This document shows positions 36,095 through 47,204 of a stretch of 64,000 nucleotides of DNA, piece by piece. Source of the stretch: Shinisaurus crocodilurus (Eukaryota > Chordata > Lepidosauria > Squamata > Shinisauridae); contig CM037879.1 in assembly GCA_021292165.1 (NCBI GenBank), forward strand, positions 282,237,772 to 282,301,771. The letters are read 5' to 3'. Position 1 is the stretch's first letter; the number at the start of each line of letters is the position of its first letter. A model generated the notes under the pieces. The model made no database searches and was not told the origin of the DNA. It worked only from the letters and a program-made list of their open reading frames with translations. Made by a program: the position numbers and the translations under genes.

Positions 36095-39000
36095 CAATCT
36101 TGGTAGACAGAAGAGGAAGATGATAATGTAATAGTTCTCTAGTCCCCTTTCCCCCAATCTTTTAAACTATATGAATTCTAGGACAACATGATGCCATTTG
36201 ATAACTAGGACAGCCACACAAGAATCTCCTTTCTGTCTCTACCATAGTCTGTGCCAATTAAAAAGATTCTACTAGATAAATTATACTTTTTGAAATTAGT
36301 ATCATTCAGACACTACTAATGCTTGACAGAGTTGTGATATTCCACAGCTTTTCCTTAATAATATGTCTTACACCTGAAAGTTGTGGAGTTGTGGGAAAGT
36401 TGGGGGCTGGGGTTGAGAAAGAAAAGGAAACACTGATGTATTTGACACCACCAACACATAATGAAAACAAGAGAGAATGAGTAGGAAAGAGGAACATATT
36501 TATGAGCACCACCTTGTGGGGACTATTAATTTAAAACAACAACAACAACAACAGACAACTTCACTATAGATAATTAGAAAAAAAATTAGAAGCTGTAACT
36601 TAAGAAATCAGCATAGTATTTGTGAAAAAGTTACTGCGGGTTTATCTTATGCTTTCTAGAGAAATAGTGGGTGGCATTTGGAACCATTCCTTCTTCATAT
36701 GGGAACAACTTGACACATTTACAATCATATTTTCAGTCTTGACTGCTCCAATACCATCGGTGAGCCAGACTGCAGTACAGATGGATACACAACACGTAGC
36801 CCACACACACACACACACACACACACCACACCACACCACACCACACCACACCAGGGCAGACCTGGCAGTAGCAGAAACCCAAGCACTGGAGAAGCGCAGT
36901 CAACGTTGTGTTTTCCAATGTCTTTATGTATGTTTCCCTGAAGGGGAGTTTTGACCCCATCTGTCAAAGCCTTCCTATTTGCTGACCTCTGTAGCTGCAA
37001 GATATCTACTTTCTTCCTCAGCCTACAGTGGTCCAGAGTTTGAGCTCCACATGCAACTGGAGGGGTGTTGTGGCCCAGCTCCAGTGCTGCAGTGGGCCTT
37101 ATTATAGTCTATAGCCAGAATCTGATCAGAAGTGGTCTGGAAGGGTTTGGGCCTATTTAGCTTGTGGAATGTCAGAATCAGTGTCAGCTTATCTCTGCCA
37201 GTGTTCTCAGAGGCAAGGAGGCAGGAGTTACTCCCATCCAGCTGCTAGCTTTGTCCTTGAGAGTGAAGGAAGCTGGCAGCTTCTCTGTGAGAACCTAACA
37301 GGAGAGGTGGGGGGTGGGTGGGTTCAGAGGTGTCACACAAGTTGAAGTGTTAACTCAGGAGGGCAGAATGGAGACTCCGTTTGGGCAGGGGGTTCACTGA
37401 TTGGCTAAAATCCCTTGTCATCTAGTTGTTAAGGGGGAGGGCTATTGTGGCCACACCCTTGCTTTTAAGTTGATGCCTGGGCTGGGAGCCTTTGCTAGGA
37501 ACATTCTCGTCTTTACTGCCTGAAATCCTTTTTGTTTGGACTTACTGCCATCTGAGCCTTTTGAGGCATTCTTCCCATGGACTCTCCTTCCAATTTGGAC
37601 TCTTGTCTCTTGAACTTTGTATTGCTAAGAACCTGCAAGTACTGCTATACTTTTAATAGAACTTGAATTCTTGTTTGCTATGGATTATGTATCTTCATCG
37701 TCGATAGCTCAGAGTTGCCAGGTGGCTTGGACTGATCCTGACTCTTGAACTTTTCTATGCCTAGACCCATGTAGTGTGGGGATACCAAAGTGGAGGCTAT
37801 GGTTGTTGAAATCTCTGTGTGTAGGGGATTACTTTGGACTTCCTCTTGAACCTGTCTTGACTCGTGGATTTGATAGGCTTTGACCCATTTAGTGCTGAGG
37901 TTCCAACGATGATTTCAAGGTTGGACTAAACCTCTGCATGTGTGGATTTGTTTAAGTCTTTTTCTAGAACCCTTGTCTTTGATTGCCTGGGATGGCTTAC
38001 GCCAGGAATCATTCCAGCCCCTTGCCCTGTATTCTGAGCCATAGAGATCACAACGGGGAAATCAAGTTGTCTGGATCCTTGACATAGTTATAGTTATTAG
38101 CTTTGGATTATTTTGGAATTACTTATGGAGCCAATAGCTAATTGTCACCAGCTATATGATTTCTGAAGAGTGTAACCATTAAGCTTTTACCAAGGGATTT
38201 GCTACAACAAAAGAGTCTCACTGATTTGGGGTGTCCTGTGTCAGAATGCCAGTGTGTGTGCTTGAAGGATCGGGCCCATGATAAGGGGTGATGAAGAGAG
38301 AGCGAAGGAAATAGATCCTATGGGACAGGGAAGGCATATACTGCTCCCCAAAATGGAAAACTTTAGACGAGCATCAAACCCTTGCTGGGGAGAAATCTGG
38401 CAATTCTAATTGAATCCTAACTCCTTCTCCACTAGGCTTTCCAGATAATATTGAAACAATAATCTTTCTCATTATTTATGGGTCATGGCTATCCCACAAC
38501 GATGAAAGAGAATGCTCTCAAAATAGAAATATCCTTTCTATGATATTTATTGCTCAAATTACCAAATGAAATGGAAAAATATGAAGATGCCAGTCCTTAT
38601 AAGGACAAATACACATATCTAATCTTAATAGTCATTCCCTCTTCCCAGGGAACCATGGGAACAGTAGTTCTGCGAGATCTCTCACAGACTTCTCTAAATT
38701 CCAATTCCAAGGCTTCTTGGAGGAGAGGGGAGCAAGCCATGACAGTTAAACTGATATATAACTAATACACATTTGTTATGTAGATGCACCCTTAGTGTTC
38801 ATATCATTTGCAAAATGTATACACAAAGTCCCCTTTTCAGTTCCTTTATCATTCAAGCCCCAAGCTAGATGGGGTAGCAGTGGACTCCTGTCATTAAATG
38901 GTTGCCTAAAGTAGGGGTTGAATTTAGTACAGCAGGGAAGATAGCTAATTTTTTCCCCCTAGCTGCTTATCTCCCTGTAGTCCCCATCAGGTGTTTTTCT

Positions 39001-39150
39001 CGAAGGCATGATCACATCTAGTATTGGAGCATGGCTGGGAGAAAAGTGATGAGAGGAAGCAGGCTGCAAGGAGGGAAACTATGAATGGGAGGAGGGCTGG
39101 ACATTCCTGCCCTTTCTATCTTTAAAATTGTACTCCCCGCTACTCCTCCC
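36095..39150. other. Intronic DNA, unassigned
   Basis: This part of the CELF2 intron has a (CA)n(CCACA)n microsatellite at 36801-36852 and a (CAA)n run near 36536-36551. The stretch 37,000-38,300 has clause-like repeats (ggactt, cttgaac) reminiscent of some LTR regions, but I find no paired ends. A MITE-like fragment lies near 38640-38790. No exon was found. Confidence 0.5.
36801..36852. repeat. (CA)n(CCACA)n microsatellite
   Basis: A CA run passing into CCACA pentamers. In CELF2 transcript sense this is UG-rich. Confidence 0.93.
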
Positions 39151-39154
39151 CATA

Positions 39155-39286
39155 GGGGAAGGGCTATAGCTCAATGGTACAGCACATGCTTTGCATGCAG
39201 AAGATCCCAAGTTCAATCCTTGGTGTCTCCAGGTAGGTCTGGAAAAACTCCTGCCTGAAACCCTAAAGAGCTTGTGCCAGTCAGTG
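39155..39286 (+). mobile_element. SINE 5' half, split by insertion
   Basis: tRNA-like head gggctatagctcaatggtac, with gctttgcatgcagaagatcc and the body to gccagtcagtg. The 3' half resumes at 40083. It breaks at the same SINE position as the copy at 4235. Confidence 0.87.
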
Positions 39287-40082
39287 ACTGGGTTCAGACA
39301 ACACAATAACTCACACTCAAGAGTTGAGTAGGGGTTGAGTGTGGGTTGTTGAACCGTGGGTTGTGGTTGAAACATGGATTATCGTGTTGTCTGAACCCAG
39401 CTGCACTAACAAGCCATGGCTTGTTAACCATGAACAACCCATGAAGACAACCCATGGTTTGTTGTTGGGGTGTGAATTGTAGGTTGTTCACCATAGTTTG
39501 TTATCTCGGCTGGGTTCAGACAACACGATAACCCATGTTTCAATGACAACCTACACTCAACCAGGGGTGCACACCTTGTGCTCGGCGAACACCCCTGCCG
39601 CTCGACTCCTCCCACGGCGACAATTCTGGGTCCGGCTGGATTTTCCCGGGACCTGGAAGTGATGCGACGGGTACCTGGCACTACTTTTTCCACGTAAATA
39701 TAATAGAAAACCACCTTAAAATGGCCGCATGCCAGGGACTTCTTGGTCCCCGGCGCGTCACTTCTTGGTCCCCGGCGCTGTGGTTTTAGTGTAAATACCA
39801 TAGAGAACCACTTTAAAATGGCCGTTTTAAGGTGGTTCTCTATGGTATTTTTACGCTAAAACCACAGCACCGGTGACCCGGAAGTTCCTCTCCCCGTTTC
39901 CTCTCTGGGGAGATGTGCCGAGCTGGGGAGAAAGTAAGTACCGCGGGGCTCGGGGTGTGTGTGTCGAGCGGGGGCGAGTTCACCCCCGCTTCCACCCCCG
40001 CTTCTACCCCGATCGAGCTTTCGGGACATCCCTACGGCCATACTCAGCCCTTGAGTGTGGGTTATCGTCTTGTCTGAACCCA
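39287..40082. mobile_element. Foldback-type DNA element inserted in a SINE
   Basis: The termini actgggttcagac and gtctgaacccagt are inverted. The flanking SINE motif ccagtcagtg/ccagtcagcg is duplicated. Internal copies of ctgggttcagacaacacgat near 39365-39400 and 39508-39535 suggest several related units. A nested long inverted repeat lies at 39777-39867 (ccatagagaaccac arms), within a segment that starts aggggtgcac near 39562 and ends ggacatccct near 40031. No coding capacity. Confidence 0.75.
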
Positions 40083-40160
40083 GTCAGCGTCAACAATACT
40101 GGGCAAGATGGAACAATGGCCTCACTCAGTATAAGGCAGTTTTCTATGTTCCTATGTTCC
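40083..40160 (+). mobile_element. SINE 3' half, split by insertion
   Basis: gtcagcgtcaacaatactgg, then gatggaacaatggcctcact and the tail ataaggcagttttctatgtt. It completes the SINE begun at 39155. Confidence 0.87.
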
Positions 40161-40521
40161 TCTGCTTTGTATATGATTAGAGATGACCCATATTTAAAAA
40201 CACGTGTCTATGGCTATCACATGTAGCTTGGGCCTCTGCTTATACTCTCCACTTTTTTTATTTCCAGGGATATTTCTGCTAGCAATTTGTCATTAGTATT
40301 GTGCAAAAAAAAAAAAAAAAGGGGCAGGGAGTGGTCTTGAGTTTCCCTGATGCCAGGTGGCTAACTAAAGCAAATTTAGTTATTGCTGGAAATGTCCATA
40401 GGTTGTTTGCTCAGTGGAACCAGTACTGAAGCACAGCACAGCTGCTTCTAAAGTTTGGCTTGATTCCTCCTGGCCCAGAATAAAAGATGAAATAGTGTAT
40501 TGTGTGTAGCATACTCTACAC

Positions 40522-40657
40522 CAGCCTTCCCCACCCTAATGCTCTCCAGGTGTTTTGGATGACAACTCCCAGCATTCCTGATCCTTAGCCATGTTGGCTC
40601 AGGCTGATGGGGGTTGAAGTCCTAAACATTTGGAGGGCAGCAGTTTATGGGAGGTTG
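40522..40657. mobile_element. hAT-like MITE adjacent to a larger hAT element
   Basis: It starts cagccttccccaccct and ends with the degraded inverted end atgggaggttg. It is flanked by ctctacac (40514-40521) and ctctacaa (40658-40665). The second duplication is also the left duplication of the element at 40666. Confidence 0.78.
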
Positions 40658-40665
40658 CTCTACAA

Positions 40666-42183
40666 CAGGGGTCCTCAAACTTTTTAAACAGGGGGCCAGT
40701 TCATTGTCCTCAGACTGTTGGGGGGCCGAACTATAGTTTGAAAAAAATATGAACGAATGGATCAAGTAAAAAAAAAAAGGACTCGGGTCCTTTTTTTTTT
40801 ACTTGATAAAATGGAAGGTTATTATAAATTAATAATAAATTAATAATAAATTAATTTGCTGTCTAAAATTGAAATACATTAAAAAGGCATAGAAACGCTT
40901 GATTTGCATACTGAACAAATTTATTTGTAGTGCAAAAAAAAACCAGGAAAAAACAATACAATATTTATATTGTGTGATTTTAATTCAATTATTTTTTTTA
41001 TAAAAACATTACTATACTGCCTTTTGGCCCACAAGAGGGTCCCTAAAGGTAATGTACTACTATTTAAAATATTGTTATATTTTTTTAAAAAATTGAGAGC
41101 ATTTAACACAAATAAAACAAAGCCAAGCAGTCAAGTTTAAAACACACCAAAAGCTTGGCAGAATAAAAATGTCTTGACCACCTGCCTGAAAGAGATCAGA
41201 GAGGGGGCCAATCTTCTCTGTTTTTATTCTTATTTTTATATCTTGGTTTAAAAAAAATTGAACTTGAACTTGAACTTCAGTTTGAAAGGAAAGTGGGGTA
41301 AAAATATTCTAATGCTGCAGTCCTGTTTCCTGGGAGTAATCCCGATAGAACTCAGTAGGGCTTACTTTTGAGTAGACATGTCTGAGCGCTGGGAAGTGGG
41401 GCGGGAGCCATCCGCTCGCCCGGAGCCCTGCAGGGCGGGCGGCAGTGCCTGGGCCAGTGTCTCCTCCGGTGGAGGTGAAGTTGACCCGACGGCGGGGCAC
41501 GAGCTGCCCACCCGCCCGGAGCCTTGCAGGGCGGGCGGCAGCATCACGGCCAGCGTCTCCGCTGGAGGAGGCGCAGCTGAGCGCCGGGAAGTGGGACACG
41601 AGCCACCCGCCCGCCCGGAGCCCTGCAGGGCAGGCGGCAGCATCACGGCCAGCGTCTCCGCTGGAGGAGGCGCAGCTGAGTGCCGGGAAGTGGGACACGA
41701 GCCGCCCGCCCGCCCGGAGCCCTGCAGGGCGGGCGGCAGCGTCACGGCCAGCGTCTCCGCTGGAGGAGGCGCAGCTGAGCGCTGGGAAGTGGGACACGAG
41801 ACACCCACCCACCCGGAGCACTGAACGACGCCAACGACGCAGGTGGCGGCTCCCCCCCGGCTCCTACCTGGTCCTGCGCGCCGCCTCCCTGGTCCTGCGC
41901 GCCGCCGGAGCCACTGCTCCAGCACGCTGGAACTCCACCCGCGCTCTGTTTTGAACAGAGCGTGGGGGTCCAGCGTGACGGAGCAGGGTCCCGTCGCGCC
42001 GGAAGTGACACGACGGGACCAGCGCGGGCAGTGCGGCTGGCTCTCCGCGGAGAGCGAAGATTAATTTGTGAGCCCGTGCGGGCGGCGGAGAGCCCGTGCG
42101 GACACCGGTGGGCAGCCTCTGGGCCGGATGGAAGGGCACACCAGCCCGGATCCGGCCCGCGGGCCGTAGTTTGAAGACCCCTG
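40666..42183. mobile_element. Non-autonomous hAT-like element, 1.5 kb
   Basis: It starts caggggtcctcaaacttttt and ends gccgtagtttgaagacccctg, giving imperfect terminal inverted repeats. It is flanked by a perfect 8-bp duplication ctctacaa at 40658-40665 and 42184-42191. The ends resemble, from memory, the OposCharlie/OC1-like hAT families known to have moved between vertebrates; this was not checked. It contains an AT-rich left part, a fragment of a MITE (41312-41380) and a GC-rich minisatellite (41383-41825). No transposase ORF is recognised. Confidence 0.88.
41383..41825. repeat. 99-bp GC-rich minisatellite inside the hAT-like element
   Basis: About 4.5 tandem copies. Units start tgagcgc(t/c)gggaagtggg at 41383, 41578, 41677 and 41776, with a diverged unit near 41479. 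Units contain gccctgcagggcgggcggca and cgtctccgctggaggaggcg. The period of 99 is a multiple of three and few stops occur, so ORFs of 148-187 codons appear in several frames on both strands. These are not genes. CpG density is high, unlike the AT-rich intron around it. Confidence 0.92.
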
Positions 42184-42380
42184 CTCTACAATAACAGAAA
42201 GCATGAAGTAGCCCAGGGGTGAAAGAAAGGGTAGATTCCAAGTCAGTGCTCAGAGAGATGCAGAGGAATGCTTTTCAGTTAAGATGGCGAAGATCTCTGA
42301 AACATTTATTTACTTAATGTATGCACTGCTCTTCCTTAAGAGTGGTTTTCACTCGGTTCCCAGGTGGTCTCCCATCTTGG

Positions 42381-42590
42381 CAGGGGAGACTGGTGACTCC
42401 TATTTCGGTGGGGCTCCTAATCCATTGCAGTTTTTATTCAGAGCTTTATAGGAGCTATCCATGGTGCTGAACTACACCCCCAAAACAGGTCCACCACCAT
42501 GGAGCACCATGGATAGCGCCTATAAAGCTCTGAATAAAAGCTGCAATGGAGTAGGAACCCCACCGAAATAGGAGTGACCAGCCTCCACTG
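42381..42590. mobile_element. Inverted-repeat MITE
   Basis: Arms of about 85 bp: tcctatttcggtggggctcc, agagctttataggagctatc and its near-perfect reverse complement on the right. The termini cagggga and tccactg are inverted. It shares ggagctatccatggtg with 28249-28440. Confidence 0.78.
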
Positions 42591-43034
42591 CGCCGTTCAC
42601 AGTGTTGGATCTGTTTAGCTTCAGCAGTCGAGTGCTGGCTTGCCCCTTCAGGAGACATCATGAAAGGCCCCTTCTCACAGCCCTCTTAACACATGGCAGG
42701 CACAGCTTTCAGTCAGCCCATGCCGACTTCCACCTGCATAGCCTTGAACCAAGCTCACCAAGGTTGGCTGTAGGGGTGTCCACATACCTGCCCCCCGCCT
42801 CACCTCTGGCTGTTAAGCCCTGTTGCCCTGGTTTCTACGGAAAATACGCAGCGCAGAGTCCTGGCGTGTCACTTCTGGCCAGCTGGAAGTGACACTACAG
42901 GACTGGTGCGGCCGGCTCGGCGCAGAGAGGCGAGCGGGCCCAGGACCCGGTAAGGCCCACTCGCCTTGGACGGACATGAGCGGGCCCAATTTTGGCCTGC
43001 TACGCCCGAACGAGGTGAGCAGTTACATCACTAG

Positions 43035-43965
43035 TTGGCCGTTGAGACCCGGTCTAAGTGCCTGGAGGCAGTGGGTGGCTGGATGGGAAGGAACATGTTG
43101 AAATTGAACCCCAACAAGACCGAGGTACTTTTGGTGGGAGACAAGGGGAGGTTAGGGGATGTAGACCTGGTGCTGAATGGGGTACATCTACCAGGTCCAC
43201 AGCTTGGGGGTCATTCTAGACTCCCAGCTGTCCATGTAGGCTCAGGTGTCAGCTGTGAGCTGGGCGGCGCTGTTTCAACTCCATCTGATACGGCAGCTGC
43301 ACCCCTACCTTCCTAATCATCTGGTCCCATCATTGGTTCATGCCTTGGTCTCCTCTCGCCTAGACTACTGTAATGTGCTGTACGCGGGGTTACCCTGGAA
43401 GACGGTTTGGAAGCTACAGCTGGTACAGAACGCGGCGGCTCGCCTGATTAAAGGCAGCCACCAGCGTGATCACATCACTCCAGTGCTTAAGGAGCTGCAC
43501 TGGCTACCAGTTGCTTGCCGAGCCAAATTCAAGGTGTTGGTTTTGACCTTTAAAACCCTACACGGCTCCAGCCCAGTTTATCTCAAGGAGCGCCTCCAGC
43601 AACATCAAGGAGGCCGCTCAACAAGATCTGCCACAGACGGCCTTCTCCTTGTCCCATCAGCCAGAGCAGCCAGGCTGGTGGGGACTAGGAAGAGGGCCTT
43701 CTCTGTGGTGGCCCCCAAGTTATGGAACTCTAGTGACCTTCGCCATGCCCCCTCCATGATGAGCTTCCGCCGCGCATTAAAAGCCTGGTATTTCAGGCGG
43801 GAATATGGGGTGGGTTAGGATTTTAAAAGAGTTTTTTTCTATACTGTTTTAATTGTGTTATGTTTGTATATTATTGCATTGTTTGAATTGTACATCGCCC
43901 AGGGTGGCCGGGTGACCGGCCAGATGGGCGATTCACAAATGTAATAAATAAATAAAATAAATAAA
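43035..43965 (+). pseudogene. L2 LINE, C-terminal ORF fragment and 3' tail
   Basis: The encoded pattern is the L2-type C-terminus after the reverse transcriptase: LNPNKTEVLLVGDKG, then a frameshift near 43200, then HALVSSRLDYCNVLYAGLP, LQLVQNAAARLIKGSHQRDH, ITPVLKELHWLPV and KRAFSVVAPKLWNSS. The 3' tail is catcgcccagggtggccggg, ending in ataaataaataaaataaata. It is 5' truncated and broken. It lies antisense within the CELF2 intron. Confidence 0.9.
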
Positions 43966-43979
43966 TCCTGCGCATGCAG

Positions 43980-45689
43980 AGTGCGTGTGCTGGGGGCAAC
44001 CTGCACATGAGTTGCTTTTTAAGTACTTGGAGGTCATCACCACAGGCTAACTCAGGGATGGTTCCAGGTTTGAGGGGGCGCTCAGTAGAGTGCCTTCCAG
44101 TGGGCTGCCTCCTACACCAGTGGACCTCCTCCTATGCTAGAAGGCAGCAGCACTGCAGTCCACATTGGAGCCAACATTTCAATTTCCCGCAGTGCCCTGG
44201 AACAGCACTACACCAGGGACATGGCAGGAAATTTAAATGGTGTCTGAGACACAGACACCTAGCATAGTGTCAGGCTGTCTGAGACAACATTTAAATGTGG
44301 CTGTCACTATCAGCTGAATGGTGAGGATGTTCTGGGGCTGCAGGAGGGTTCTGTATGTGCTAAGTGATGGGTGGTGGTGGTGAAAATTAGTAATAAAATA
44401 TCAATTGAATCAAAGAAGCAAGTGGCAAGGGCAACTCTAGAATTCAACAGTGCTTAATATTTTTTTTAATAACCTCTCATATACTTGGACTAAAAAGAAA
44501 AAAAAATCTGTTGAGCCCTTGACAGAAGCAAGACCTTTGCTATACAAGGACCCATGCAACCCCCCCTTATACTTTCACTCGCACACAGCAGGTCTTTCCT
44601 GCCATCAGCATAACACTCCCCCCCCCCTAATCTTTACAATGACAAGAGATTTACAAGACAAAAAAAGGGGGACAGACGAGAAACTTGATAACAATAACAA
44701 GAAGACCTTCATGCAGAGAACTGAAGCAAGCAAGTTATACTGAGGAGGACATCCATTCCTCTGGGTACACCGTGATAGTCTAAAGACTGGTGATTGCCAA
44801 ATACATTCCTTGCATTGAAGAAAGAAATGCAAGGGATAGCAGCAGCTAGAAATTACGAAGGAAGTGGGAAAGGCAGCCAAAGTAATTTCACCCCTGACCA
44901 CAGCCTTTGGATGAAACATTGCAACAAAACAGAACAGAGTCGCGCTTTTGTGCTTAAAACCTTGATTGTTATTGGTTTCAATTTTCAGATAGTAACAACG
45001 GATGTTGTGACCGAGACATGTCAGCGCTGCACTGGCCTAAGTGCTTCTTCAGACAGTCAAAAAGTGGCTTGTTTCTCCACCCAAACCTGCCCCATGTAAA
45101 GAATAAAGTGAAGAATAGCACCATGTTCATGTGTATGACATGCTGTGTCCAATTTTCTATAAGCATGGAGGCCCTGTTTGAAATACAGCAATTGCCAGAG
45201 TGAATGAATGAATGTACCACAGAGGTGCACAGTATGTTATGTTATCCTTACATGGGGACAGGGTCGCCTGGACAAACAAGTCACTTTTTGATTGTGCGAA
45301 CTGTCTTTAAGCGTTCAGCAATATCTTAAACACAAACAGATGCAACCAAAACCTTTTGTTAAAGAAAGTCAGCACTTCCATGGGAGGGCAATTCGGAATG
45401 GAAAAGCAGCAGGTGTGTGTGTGTGTGTTAACACTTTCCCTACCAGCTGCTTTTCCACTTCAAACTGTTCTGCATTGCAAAGACGCAAGCAGGCAGGAAG
45501 CAGGCAGGAAGAGGACTAAGCACCCCCTCCTCTTCTCCTGCTGTCTACAAATTGGCCCCTGGCAAAGTGGCATTTCCTTGACAAAAACAGCCATTGGGGT
45601 TTGCATATGTATGTTTGCATTTAACTTTTAATTGAGCCCTAAGTCTATATCACAGTTTCAGATGTGTAGTAAATTTTTAAGAATAGTGA
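43980..45689. other. Intronic DNA, unassigned
   Basis: No exon or recognisable transposon seen. It contains C runs near 44560 and 44620 and short A runs. Confidence 0.5.
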
Positions 45690-45819
45690 GTTGGATCCAG
45701 ATGTGGTCATACTTAGAGTAGACCCATTGAAATCAATGGGACTTGTGGTAGCCATGACTAACTTTAGTCCCATTCATTTCAATGGGTCTACTTTAAGTAT
45801 GACCAAGTCTGGATCCAAC
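45690..45819. mobile_element. Inverted-repeat MITE
   Basis: Termini gttggatccagatgtggtca and gaccaagtctggatccaac. The arms contain agacccattgaaatcaatgg and catttcaatgggtctacttt. The element is nearly all inverted repeat. Confidence 0.83.
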
Positions 45820-46137
45820 CCAATGACTTTATTTGTAACACCACACAACAATACCAGGGGCATACGCTGTACACATGGCAGTGGCTGGAACATAGAGCCT
45901 CAGGTCCACACACACTCCACCACAGATAGAAAGTTCCATATGAACCAATGCCTATCCACACATATTCATCCACAGGTATATTTCCATTTATGCTACCTCT
46001 CCACCCCAAAAAGAGGTGGACTGACGGCATCAGCAGGGCATCATTGTGTATTAATGTATGCCCATAGGTCTTGGTTCACACAAAATGTCAGGTGTGTGGG
46101 CAGGGATTGGTGTTCTCATGCCCCTTTGCACCTAGAC

Positions 46138-46267
46138 CAGTGTTCTCCAACCTTGGGTCCCCAGACGTTTTTGGCCTACAACTCCCAGCATGCCCCAGCC
46201 AGCTGGCTGGGGCATGCTGGGAGTTGTAGGCCAAAAACGTCTGGGGACCCAAGGTTGGAGAACACTG
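46138..46267. repeat. Perfect 130-bp palindrome (derived from a hAT-like MITE)
   Basis: Two 65-bp arms are exact reverse complements with no spacer, meeting at ccag/ctgg (46202/46203). The arm begins cagtgttctccaaccttggg and ends atgccccagccag, matching the left arm of the MITE family at 35459. No 8-bp target duplication is visible (acctagac left, atcgtgtg right). Other copies of the family are only imperfect palindromes. Confidence 0.96.
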
Positions 46268-46270
46268 ATC

Positions 46271-46302
46271 GTGTGTGTTTGTGTGTGTGTGTGTGTGTGT
46301 GA
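46271..46302. repeat. (GT)n microsatellite
   Basis: GT run starting four bases after the palindrome end. Confidence 0.92.
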
Positions 46303-46484
46303 TATGAACCGGCTCTAAATTGTTGGCAAAGCACCCTGCATCAGGCAACACCCTGCATCAGAAGAATGCAACAGACTGAGAAGTTGGTAGGTATATATGT
46401 ACGTGAATTGAGGTCCCCAAGAAGAAGGGGAAAAAACACAACCCAACACCAAACTAGCAAGGTGAGAACTGAAGATAATGGGAA

Positions 46485-46488
<4 letters not shown>

Positions 46489-46520
<32 letters not shown>
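46489..46520. repeat. (AT)16 microsatellite
   Basis: Uninterrupted TA/AT dinucleotide run. Confidence 0.94.
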
Positions 46521-46524
<4 letters not shown>

Positions 46525-46792
46525 TGTGAGAGCGCAAACATGACATTCAGACATTTGCCAGAATGTGAAACACAAATGCTACAGGATTGCTATCTTCAAT
46601 TAATACAAATAAAGAGAGATACATGTGATATTCCTTTATGCAGTTCTCTATTCACGTCTAGATACACTACCACGTACTTAGTCTACTCCATGAATCTGAT
46701 GAAAGGCCTCTGATCAGCAGCTATTTTTTGATAGGTAGTTTGAACCAGTCAAATTGTGTAAGGGCCAGCAACACTGGTTACACCTGTTGACT

Positions 46793-47204
46793 CAGGGCCA
46801 AACTAGACATCCGCTTGATATGTAGCTGTAGCGTGCAGCTATGTGTCTTGTTTTCCTCTAGTTAATTACAGGCGGGATGGTGGATTTTACTTGTAACACA
46901 CAGCACAGAGGGAGTGGAGGCTTATCTCTCCCCCCACCCCACCGCATGATTGGAGTGATCCTCCCCCACCCCGTGGCTGGAATGCCTAGATAAAAAATCC
47001 CCATTGCCACAGAGGATTACTTTTTATCTGTTCTACCTGCTTGGTGGGCGGGTCCTTCTGATCACGCCGGGGAGGGAAGAGATAACTGTCCCCTCCTTGC
47101 GCCCTGTGTGCCAAGTGAGATTTGCCCCCTGCCTGTATTTAATTAGAGGAAAACACAATATGTAGCTGCATGCTATGCATCAAAGAAACGTCTAGTCGGC
47201 CCTC
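46793..47204. mobile_element. Inverted-repeat DNA transposon, non-autonomous
   Basis: Left end cagggccaaactagacatcc with tgtagctgtagcgtgcagct and ttttcctctagttaattaca. The right end carries the reverse complement of each. The CAGGGCC terminus is hAT-like. A target duplication is not clear. Confidence 0.75.

Noticed and set aside
41309..41954. Long overlapping ORFs on both strands (up to 187 codons) with repeated peptide patterns
   Set aside because: They arise from a 99-bp tandem repeat inside a transposon. The period is divisible by three, the same repeat is open in several frames, and there is no start, splice or homology support.
43246..43818. 190-codon ORF that looks like a real protein
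   Set aside because: It is the C-terminal part of an L2-type retrotransposon, truncated at the 5' side and frameshifted near 43200.
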